Part shown: positions 26,775 through 34,140 of the stretch, piece by piece | How the letters are laid out: the number at the start of each line of letters is the position of its first letter | Numbering within the stretch: the first letter of the stretch is position 1 | Assembly (NCBI GenBank): GCA_963832895.1 | Contig: CAWHVQ010000019.1 | Location: forward strand, 93,842 to 157,841 | Length of the DNA: 64,000 nt | Reading direction: 5' to 3' | From: JAMXLO01 sp963832895 | GTDB taxonomy: Bacteria; Pseudomonadota; Alphaproteobacteria; Acetobacterales; Acetobacteraceae | Program-made: the position numbers and the translations under genes | Notes under the pieces: model-generated | The model's database searches: none | Seen by the model: only the letters and a program-made list of their open reading frames with translations | Told to the model about the DNA's origin: nothing

Positions 26775-27806
26775 TCAGCGCGATTTCCGGCCAGCACTAG
26801 CCGCCCTGGACTGCCGGGCGGCAGGCTTCGTCAGTGCGAGCGCGGGCTGCGCCGCCGGCTCAGCCGGCTCGTTCGCTCGTCCACGCGTAGCGCGCTTTGC
26901 CGCAGCGCCCCCTTTGCGGGGGCTGATCGTCACCTGAAACGCCTCAAGGGCAGCGAGGCTCTCGGCCTCGCAGGTCTCGCCTCCGGGCACCGGCCCCACC
27001 GCACTGCCGTCGACAAACGTCGCAGCGTAGTTGCACTCGTGCGTCTTCGCAGCACTGCCCTTGAGGCGCACCTTCAGGCCAAGCAAGGGCAGCGCCATGC
27101 CGCGGCTGCCGCAGAACTTGCCGCCCTCGATCCAGGGCGACAGCCAGCCTCGTCCCAATACAGCCTGATACTCGATGTCGGTGGACTTGATGCCGTCGCG
27201 AGGGGTCAGGCTGAATCCCTCGATCCACTGACGGCTGCCGCGGACGCCGGCCCAGTCGCCGATCTTGCCCCCGACGTCGCCGGCGCGCTGCACGTGCACG
27301 ACGGTATCGGCATCCTCTGGCGCCACCCCAACGGACACTGCCTGTCCCGCACCGGCAGCCCCTTGGGTCTCCATGCCAGGCTCGGCGCCCAACCGCATCA
27401 CCTGGAGTCGAGGTGCGGTGTCGGGCGGCGCCGACGGCGCCTGATAAACCGTCACCAGTACTTGCGCCGGTCCCTCGGCCACGCGGATCAGCGCCGCGGT
27501 GTCGCTGCCGTTCATCCAGCCGTCGTCGCGGAAGGTGCTGATGCTCACTGCATCCGGCCGTCCGGCGGGTCCCGGCGGCAGCGAGATGCGCACGCCCGGG
27601 AGTCCCGATCGCTCATTCGGCGCCGGCGAACCCGGTGCCTGAAACACGCAGAACAGACCGGTGTCCAGCGTCATCAGGTGGCCGGAGACCTTCAGTTCGG
27701 CAACGCGATGCTGTGCTGCGCTCTCTCGAGAGGCGGCCTGGGCTGCGGCAGGTCTGCGAGTGGCAGTTGCGGCTTCGGACATTCGGGATCTCGCTTTCTT
27801 GGTCAC
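26775..27806 (-). CDS. Unrecognised protein with a ChW-like segment
   Basis: I do not recognise a family for the whole 343 residues. The N-terminal 35 and C-terminal 50 residues are Ala/Arg/Lys/Pro-rich and probably disordered. The middle looks like a beta-rich fold; residues about 195-255 (GFSLTPRDGIKSTDIEYQ, GRGWLSPWIEGGKFCGSRG, ALPLLGLKVRLKG) resemble the ChW (hydrophobic-with-conserved-Trp) repeat found in some bacterial surface proteins. An earlier stretch, GLPGVRISLPPG, may be a related strand pair. No signal peptide or TM is evident. It lies between the two glycosyltransferases of the secretion cluster, so a role in the same surface structure is an inference. Confidence 0.6.
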   Translation of the reverse strand: MTKKARSRMSEAATATRRPAAAQAASRESAAQHRVAELKVSGHLMTLDTGLFCVFQAPGSPAPNERSGLPGVRISLPPGPAGRPDAVSISTFRDDGWMNGSDTAALIRVAEGPAQVLVTVYQAPSAPPDTAPRLQVMRLGAEPGMETQGAAGAGQAVSVGVAPEDADTVVHVQRAGDVGGKIGDWAGVRGSRQWIEGFSLTPRDGIKSTDIEYQAVLGRGWLSPWIEGGKFCGSRGMALPLLGLKVRLKGSAAKTHECNYAATFVDGSAVGPVPGGETCEAESLAALEAFQVTISPRKGGAAAKRATRGRANEPAEPAAQPALALTKPAARQSRAASAGRKSR

Positions 27807-27881
27807 GGCAGCCCGGCGTGATTGGACCGCTCAAGCGACGAATGGGGCCTTGCAATGTCAGCGATACTGTTACCAAACTCA

Positions 27882-30686
27882 TTATTGGCGAGACAGGCCG
27901 CTCGCCGCAATCAAAGCGTTATTAATTGCGTGCGCCGGCAAACCGAGTGGCAACAGAAATCCTCGCCCGGTACGCCGGATACGCTCGGCCTGAGCGCCAA
28001 TGTCGAACGCGGCCACGCGGAGGCCAGCCTGCCACGCCTCGCCAAGGCCGAAGCACCAGGTCTCCGGCCAGATGGACGGCAGCAGCGCAAGGGACGCGTT
28101 CTGCGCCTTGATCAGGGCAACCGCCTCGTCCGGGGCATAGCTTCCAGTGATGAAGACGCACCCGGTCGCGAGCAGTCTTCGATCGTCGATCGTGTGGCCT
28201 ACCACGACAAATTCCAAAGGCAGCCGCCAATTCGCGGCATCCTGTGCGCAGTCGAGTATCACCTGATAGCCTTTTTGGACACCGATCGCGCCTACGACGC
28301 AGATACGGCTCGCATTCGTCGAATTCGAGAGCGGCGGCTCGCCAAGTGCCGCATCGTCGGCGTGCGGCTGCACTGTCGGATGCACGGCGGGGAAATGCCG
28401 ACGGATGCGAGCAGCGGCATCTTCGGAGGGTGCAATGACGCGCCGCGCCCGCGCCATCAGCCGCGCTGACCGCCGGCGCAACGCCGCAACCGAGATGTCC
28501 TCATCGATCAGGTTGCCCGCACTGGCGACGCATACCTCGCATTGTGCAACGTCCGGCTCGCCGCAATAGCGCTCAGCCGCGCCGACCAACGCCACGCGAG
28601 GGCACAGCCAGGCATAGTCGTGGACATGCAGGTCGTAGGGCACCTGAAGGTGCGCGATCACCTCGAGTACCGAGGGGTGATGGCCGACCAGGTGGTGCAG
28701 CTCGATGGCGCAGGGACGTTCGCGCGCGAGCAGGCGCTGTAATTTGCCCAGTTCGCTCGGCATCGCGAAACGCAGGTTGGGATAGGCGTTCGCGGTGCCG
28801 TCGCTAACCGTGACGCATCGCGCACCGTCCGGCGCCCGCGAGGGGCGGAGCACGATCGCGCGGTTTCCGCGATCGCGGTGGAATTCGACTGAGGCCGCGA
28901 TCTGGCGCTCAACCCCGCCGCCCGAGGCGTGCGTGATCAGCACAACCGCCTGACTGCCGCGGCGCCGCGCCGCGCGCCAGCGCGCGAGGTCCAGGCGCCG
29001 CCGTGCCTCTGCCAGCGGGTCCGCCGCCGCATGCGCCGCGATCAATTCCGTGTAGCCGGGGTGCAGCCGCTCCAGCAGGGCTGAGTTGCGCGCCCGCAGG
29101 TGCCGTGCCGCCGTGCCGAAGGAATGTCCGCCGACATGTGCGACGAACACCCCTGGTGCTGCCACACTCCGCCAGCCCAGGTGACCGGCGCGCAGGCAAA
29201 AGTCGTTCTCCTCGCCGTAGCCCTGGGCGAACAGATCGGCGCGCAGCAGGCCGACAGCATCAAGGCAAGCACGACGAACATACAGGCAGAACCCGACGCC
29301 CACCGGGATGTCGATCGCGCAGCCGCCATTCACCCGTCGCGCCATGGCATCAACGCGCGCCGTCGCAGCAAGATCCGGCACGTCGTTGCCGCCGCCTCGA
29401 TCGGGATAGTTCAGGATCGTTCCGTCGTTCGACAGCGGCGTCACTGTGCCGATATCGCCCCCGCTGTACGCGACGCCGCGTAGTTCCTCCAGCCAGCCGG
29501 GGCTGACCAGCGTGTCGCTGTTCAGCAGCAGCACATCGCGTCCTGCCGCTGCACGCATGCCGAGATTCGCGCTGGCGGCAAATCCGAGATTCCGCGGGTT
29601 GCGGATGAGGGTGACGCGTCGCCGCCGCGCCAGCGCATCGAGCGCCGCAGCCAGCCCGGACTCAGGCGAGGCGTCATCGATCACGATCAGCCGGCTTGGC
29701 CGCGCCAGGCTGGCGAGCACGCTATCGAGACAGGCAAGCGTGTGGGCGGTCCCACCATGCACAGCCACCACGACGTCGACCGGGGGGCGCCGCCGCGACG
29801 TCGCAGCGATAAGAGGAACGACGGGGACGGCAAATTCGGCACGCGGATCAAGCGGACTGCCCAACAGGTCCTTGCCGTCACGACCGCGCACGTGCAGCAG
29901 CCCAGTCAGACCCTTCAGTGCGTCCGCCGGCACGATGAAGCCCCGCGGCCGTGCCAGCAGGCCGCTGCTATCGATTCTTACCGCGGTGTCGGTCGCCGTG
30001 ACCCTGATCTGCCCGCGCCCCTTCGCCCGGCTGATGATTAGCATCGGATCGACCCCGGGATCGCCGGGATGCCAAGCCCAGCCCGTCAGGCCACCATCAC
30101 GACAGCTGGCACATCCAACAGTTGCGGCAATCGCTGCAACATCGAGCGGGCTGCCCAGAAGCTGCCGCCCATCCGCAGCCACCACACACACCTTCCTCCG
30201 TCCCTTGCGGGAGGCGGCCGGGGGGAGGGGGCTGTGCTCGACCCCGGAAGCCCCATCCGTCATCCGCACAGTGAACGCGCCGTCTCCCGACATGCCGCAC
30301 CAGCCCGGCGCACCCGCGTCGCGCGCGATGGCGTCGGCCAGCGTGGCAAATCCGGGGTCCGGCACGTGGCGGCGCAGCGCCGCGGAAAGCGCCTCAGCCG
30401 CGCCCGCCGCGTCGCCAAGCCTTCGGCGCGCCGTTGCCAGTCCCAGCAATGCCTCGCGCACGTCGGTCGTGTCACTGATCGCCGCGAACAGCGTCGCTGC
30501 ACGCATGTCGTCGTGTCCGAGACACGCAGTCGCCAGCGCCAGTGCCAGAGTCTGATCGCGCGGTGCCAGACGGCATGCGCGCTCCAGCCAGCGGCGCCCC
30601 TCGACTGCATTGCTGCGCGCGAGCTCGTGCCGGCCGCGCTCGAACGCCTCGAGCGCAAGCGCGGCATTCTCAGCCGGGTTTGTCAG
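27882..30686 (-). CDS. Large TPR-GT2-GT4 bifunctional glycosyltransferase, probable CTG start
   Basis: Multidomain cytoplasmic glycosyltransferase of about 934 residues. The first in-frame ATG is at 30506, but TPR-like sequence (PAENAALALEAFERGRHELA, WLERACRLAPRDQTLALALA) continues upstream in frame to a CTG at 30686. That CTG overlaps the previous stop as CTGA, and no ATG, GTG or TTG lies between it and an upstream stop. Order: TPR-like helices (1-110), two beta repeats each containing LLGSPLD (about 150-295), a GT2 domain (VDVVVAVHGG, VIDDASPE, LLNSDTLVSPGWLEEL, GYGEENDFCLRAG; about 300-540), and a GT4 domain (LITHASGGGVERQIA to PSIWPETWCFGLGEAWQAG; about 560-930). A GC-rich repeat at 30191 is translated in frame as HSPLPPAASRKGR. 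It belongs to the T1SS cluster. Confidence 0.82.
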   Translation of the reverse strand: MTNPAENAALALEAFERGRHELARSNAVEGRRWLERACRLAPRDQTLALALATACLGHDDMRAATLFAAISDTTDVREALLGLATARRRLGDAAGAAEALSAALRRHVPDPGFATLADAIARDAGAPGWCGMSGDGAFTVRMTDGASGVEHSPLPPAASRKGRRKVCVVAADGRQLLGSPLDVAAIAATVGCASCRDGGLTGWAWHPGDPGVDPMLIISRAKGRGQIRVTATDTAVRIDSSGLLARPRGFIVPADALKGLTGLLHVRGRDGKDLLGSPLDPRAEFAVPVVPLIAATSRRRPPVDVVVAVHGGTAHTLACLDSVLASLARPSRLIVIDDASPESGLAAALDALARRRRVTLIRNPRNLGFAASANLGMRAAAGRDVLLLNSDTLVSPGWLEELRGVAYSGGDIGTVTPLSNDGTILNYPDRGGGNDVPDLAATARVDAMARRVNGGCAIDIPVGVGFCLYVRRACLDAVGLLRADLFAQGYGEENDFCLRAGHLGWRSVAAPGVFVAHVGGHSFGTAARHLRARNSALLERLHPGYTELIAAHAAADPLAEARRRLDLARWRAARRRGSQAVVLITHASGGGVERQIAASVEFHRDRGNRAIVLRPSRAPDGARCVTVSDGTANAYPNLRFAMPSELGKLQRLLARERPCAIELHHLVGHHPSVLEVIAHLQVPYDLHVHDYAWLCPRVALVGAAERYCGEPDVAQCEVCVASAGNLIDEDISVAALRRRSARLMARARRVIAPSEDAAARIRRHFPAVHPTVQPHADDAALGEPPLSNSTNASRICVVGAIGVQKGYQVILDCAQDAANWRLPLEFVVVGHTIDDRRLLATGCVFITGSYAPDEAVALIKAQNASLALLPSIWPETWCFGLGEAWQAGLRVAAFDIGAQAERIRRTGRGFLLPLGLPAHAINNALIAASGLSRQ
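30191..30233. repeat. GC-rich palindromic repeat copy inside the glycosyltransferase gene
   Basis: A single copy (CCTCCGTCCCTTGCGGGAGG followed by CGGCCGGGGGGAGGGGGC) of the element seen as an inverted pair in ubiG. It is read in frame and adds about 14 residues to the protein. Confidence 0.65.
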
Positions 30687-32686
30687 CGGGCGACGGCCTG
30701 TTGCGCTGCCCCCGCGAGCTTCGGATCAGGCGGCGCCATTTTGGGCAGGTCCGATTTGGCAGCCTCTGGTCTTCCCGGCTCCGGTTCGGACAATTCCAGT
30801 TTGGCCGGCTGCGGTTTGACCGGCTCCGGTTGGGGCGCCTCCGGTTCCGCCGAAGCCTCCGGTGCTGCCTGCTCCGGTCCGAGCCATCCAGGTCTATACA
30901 TCTGCGGTTTGGGGGCCCCCACTCCGAACGCCTCGGGTTTGGGCGGCTCCGGCGGGGCCGGTGGCAGGGTCGCCAGATCGCTGCGCGCCTCTTGCAGTCC
31001 TTGCGCCAGCGCCCGCTCCAGCCAAACCCGGGCGCGCTCCAGGTCACGCTCGCCGGCGAGGCCGCGTGCAAGATAGCGGCCCAGCATCATCTGCGCGTGC
31101 GGATGCCCACGTTCCGCCGCAGCCTGGAAGCAGCGCTGCGCGGTGGGCCGGTCGGTCGGCACCTCGTGGCCGCCGCCATGCATCGCTCCCATCGCGAACG
31201 TCGCCCCCACATGGCCGCGGCCGGCCGCTTTCTCGAACAACGCCAGCGCCCCCGGATGGTCCTTCGGACCGCCGCGACCCGTCAGCATCAATTCCGCGAG
31301 CTGGACCTCGGCTTCCATCATGCCGACATCCGCGGCGCGCTTGACCCAGCCGCGGCCCTCCTCCGCATTCGCGTCCATACCGCGCCCTTCGACCAGCATG
31401 CGGCCGTACCAATACTGTGCGTTCACCACGCCATCAGCGGCGCGACGCAGCCATTGCGCAGCCTTCCTGTCGTCGCGCTCCACGCCGACACCCTCGGCCA
31501 GGCAGACGCCGAAATTGAACGCCGCCACCAGGTTGCCGGACGCCGCCTCCTTCTCAAACCACTCGCGCGTGCGGATGGCGTCGTCGGTGCCGCCCTGTCC
31601 GTGCAGCAGCAGGTTGGCCAGATCGACCCGCGCCGTCGGGTCCCCCGCTTCCGCCGAGACGCGGAACCAACGTGCCGCCTCCTCTGAGTCTCGCACCACA
31701 CCAGCGCCGGTCAGGTGCAGCATTCCCAATGCGCGCGCGCCGCCACGGTGGCCCGCCTCAGCGGCGCGGCGAAACCACATCGCCGCCTCGGCGTAATTTG
31801 GCGGCAGCTTGCCGCCTTTGGCGTACAGATCACCGACCACCGCCGCCGCCTCCGGGTCGCCGTCGAGCGCCGCTCGGCGCAACCAGGACTCGCCTCCGGT
31901 CGGGTTGGCCGGAACCGTCACGCCTTGCATCAATGCCATGCCCCATCGGGCCTGACTCGCACGATTGCCCTTTTCCGCCGCCTGGCGGAACAACTGGATC
32001 GCGGCCGCACGGTCTGCTGGCATACCCATGCCACGCTCGGTCATCAGCGCGAGCAAGTACAACGCAGTCGGCAACCCGGCGTCCGCCGCACGACGCAGGT
32101 TCTCGGCGACCAGCGTCTGCTGCTCCGGACCCGTCGCGCTACGTGCCAGCGACAGGGCGAAGCCGAGGGCACCCTGTGGGCAGCCGGCGGTTGCAGAGCG
32201 CTCGTACCAGCGATGGGCCTCCTCCAGGTCGCGCATCGGCTCCGGGCCGGAGGTCAGGATATAGCCAAGGACCGCCTGACCATCAGCGGAGCCACCGTCA
32301 GCCGCCTTCCGTGCCCAGCGAAGGCTGGTCTCGAAGTCAGGCTCACTTACCTCGGCCGGCGCGAACAGCCTGGTTCCCGGTCCGGCCTCCGAACGCGCGA
32401 TCAGGCCATGAATCGCCAGCGTCGCAAGCTGTGCCTGCGCCTCGACGTAGCCTTGGTTGGCCGCGCGTTCGAGCCAGCGTGCGCCTTCGGACCGGCTGGG
32501 CGGCACGCCAGTACCTTCAAGGTAACAGCGGCCCACTCGATATTCCGCCTCGGCAATCCCCGCCCGCGCGGCACGCGACAGCAACGGGAACGCCTGCTTG
32601 ACGTCGCCCTGCTCGGCCAACCGTAACGCCCGCCGCAACGCGGCGGTAGGAGAGACCGGGGCAAGCAGCCGAATGAGGAATGACAT
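30683..32686 (-). CDS. Sel1-repeat (tetratricopeptide-like) protein
   Basis: A 667-residue solenoid with about 15 Sel1-like repeats from residue 20 to 560, each following the pattern AxxLGxxxxxGxG...A..W...AA. Clear examples are AEYRVGRCYLEGTGVPPS, ARALGMLHLTGAGVVRDSEEAARWF and AQYWYGRMLVEGRGMDAN. The last 100 residues are Pro/Glu/Ala/Lys-rich and low complexity. There is no obvious signal peptide (MSFLIRLLAPVSPTAALRRAL). Sel1 proteins usually serve as protein-interaction scaffolds. It is encoded between the HlyD adaptor (45 bases upstream) and the large glycosyltransferase (4-base overlap), so it is likely a scaffold for the secretion/glycosylation machinery; this is inference from position. 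Confidence 0.85.
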   Translation of the reverse strand: MSFLIRLLAPVSPTAALRRALRLAEQGDVKQAFPLLSRAARAGIAEAEYRVGRCYLEGTGVPPSRSEGARWLERAANQGYVEAQAQLATLAIHGLIARSEAGPGTRLFAPAEVSEPDFETSLRWARKAADGGSADGQAVLGYILTSGPEPMRDLEEAHRWYERSATAGCPQGALGFALSLARSATGPEQQTLVAENLRRAADAGLPTALYLLALMTERGMGMPADRAAAIQLFRQAAEKGNRASQARWGMALMQGVTVPANPTGGESWLRRAALDGDPEAAAVVGDLYAKGGKLPPNYAEAAMWFRRAAEAGHRGGARALGMLHLTGAGVVRDSEEAARWFRVSAEAGDPTARVDLANLLLHGQGGTDDAIRTREWFEKEAASGNLVAAFNFGVCLAEGVGVERDDRKAAQWLRRAADGVVNAQYWYGRMLVEGRGMDANAEEGRGWVKRAADVGMMEAEVQLAELMLTGRGGPKDHPGALALFEKAAGRGHVGATFAMGAMHGGGHEVPTDRPTAQRCFQAAAERGHPHAQMMLGRYLARGLAGERDLERARVWLERALAQGLQEARSDLATLPPAPPEPPKPEAFGVGAPKPQMYRPGWLGPEQAAPEASAEPEAPQPEPVKPQPAKLELSEPEPGRPEAAKSDLPKMAPPDPKLAGAAQQAVAR

Positions 32687-32693
32687 CCCTTAC

Positions 32694-32717
32694 GCCTCTC
32701 CCGACCGTGGGAGAGGC
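32694..32717. repeat. Perfect hairpin between Sel1 and HlyD genes
   Basis: GCCTCTCCC (32694-32702), a 6-base loop, and GGGAGAGGC (32709-32717) form a perfect 9-bp stem in the 44-base gap. The sequence is related to the CTCCC/GGGAG core of the dispersed repeat. It may attenuate transcription between the adaptor and the downstream genes; no T-run is present on either strand. Confidence 0.5.
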
Positions 32718-32730
32718 ATGATCGCTGATC

Positions 32731-34140
32731 TCACGGCTCACGCATCCCCTCGGAAGCGACCGGCAACGCTCGGCCCAGCAGATACTGCAGCACCGTACGC
32801 TTGCCGACCTTGATGTCGGCGGTCACCGGCATGCCTGGCATGATACGGAACCCCTGCGGCGTGCCATGCAGGTCGACCCGATCGATCGCGACGCGCGCCC
32901 GATAGAACGGCTCCATAGAGTTGCCAGGGAGCGGCACTGCACCGGTCGGATTCCGCTGGTCGTCCTGCGCGGTGAAACTATCCGCGCTGATCGTACGCAC
33001 CGTGCCATACGCCAGGCCATATTGAATGAATGGGAAGGTGTCGAACTTGATCGAAACCGGATCACCGACATGCACGAAGCCGTCGTCGCGTCCCGAGATG
33101 TTTGCCTCGACTTCCAGCGGTGCATCCGCCGGCACCAGCGAGATGAACTCCTGGCCCGACTGCAAAACTGAGCCGACCGAGACCTTGGCCACGGTCAGCA
33201 CCGTGGCGTCGCGCTCCGCACGCAATTCAACCAGTTGCTTGCGAAGCTGCGCCTTGTTCAGCGACTCTCGTGCGTCGGACAGCTTGCCGATCGCATCTGC
33301 CAGCTTTTCCGCAATGTCGGCGTGCCAGGATTGCACATAGCCATCGCGCTCGGCCACCAGCGCGGCGAGATCGCGCTGGGCGCTGTGCACCGTGTCCTCG
33401 GAGCTGTTAAGGTTGCGCTCCATCTCCTCACGGTTGTCCATCGCGGCCAGGGTGTTCAGCTTGCTGCCGACCTGCAGCTTTTCCAGGTCTCGCCGCATCT
33501 GCTCGACACTACTCGCCACCTGCAGGCGGTTGCGGTATCCGGACGCATCGGAATTCGCCTTGGCGATGGCGGACACCAGGCCATTGATCTTCTGCGTGTA
33601 GTTCTCGAGTTTGAAATTGTATTCGGCTTGGCGCTGACCGAAAATCGCCGCCTGCAACGCCAAATTGGGGTCGATCCCAGAATAGCTGAACGGCTGGCCG
33701 TCGGTCTCCGCCTGCAACCGCGACACCTGTGCCTGCAGGGTCGACACCTGGGCTGCCAGCGCGCCGACATCGGCCGCGGCAAAAGTTGGATCCAGCTGCG
33801 CCAGCACCTGCCCCGCCTGAACCGACTCTCCTTCGTGCACATCGATTGAGCGCACGATCGAGGCGTCGAGCGGTTGCAACACCATCGTCGGCGAGCGCGA
33901 CACCACCCGACCCTGGGCCGTCACCACGCGATCGACGGGGATCAGACCCAGCGCCAGCAGGACCGCGACGAGCAGGCTGCCCACGATCCACACGATCCCG
34001 CGCGCCGACCGCGGCACCGGCGCCGTGGTGATCGTCGTAGACGGCATTTGGAACTCGAGGATGACCGGCAGCGTCGGGTCGCCCCGGTCCTCGACGACGG
34101 TGCTAATCGCCTTGGAGGAGGGTCGGGGCGAGCGTGGCAT
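32731..34140 (-). CDS. HlyD-family type I secretion membrane fusion protein
   Basis: Periplasmic adaptor linking an ABC exporter to an outer-membrane channel. It has one N-terminal TM (IVWIVGSLLVAVLLALGLI, about residues 28-46), the first lipoyl half (LDASIVRSIDVHEGESVQAGQVLAQLDP), a long alpha-helical hairpin (about 95-300), and the closing barrel with TKFDTFPFIQYG-like sequence (SIKFDTFPFIQYGLAYGTVR) and MPVTADIKVGKRTVLQYLL, which is the HlyD/PrtE C-terminal signature. The ATG at 34140 is preferred over 34161 because AAGG lies 8 bases upstream. It overlaps the ABC transporter gene by 38 bases. No TolC-like gene is nearby. Confidence 0.92.
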   Translation of the reverse strand: MPRSPRPSSKAISTVVEDRGDPTLPVILEFQMPSTTITTAPVPRSARGIVWIVGSLLVAVLLALGLIPVDRVVTAQGRVVSRSPTMVLQPLDASIVRSIDVHEGESVQAGQVLAQLDPTFAAADVGALAAQVSTLQAQVSRLQAETDGQPFSYSGIDPNLALQAAIFGQRQAEYNFKLENYTQKINGLVSAIAKANSDASGYRNRLQVASSVEQMRRDLEKLQVGSKLNTLAAMDNREEMERNLNSSEDTVHSAQRDLAALVAERDGYVQSWHADIAEKLADAIGKLSDARESLNKAQLRKQLVELRAERDATVLTVAKVSVGSVLQSGQEFISLVPADAPLEVEANISGRDDGFVHVGDPVSIKFDTFPFIQYGLAYGTVRTISADSFTAQDDQRNPTGAVPLPGNSMEPFYRARVAIDRVDLHGTPQGFRIMPGMPVTADIKVGKRTVLQYLLGRALPVASEGMREP

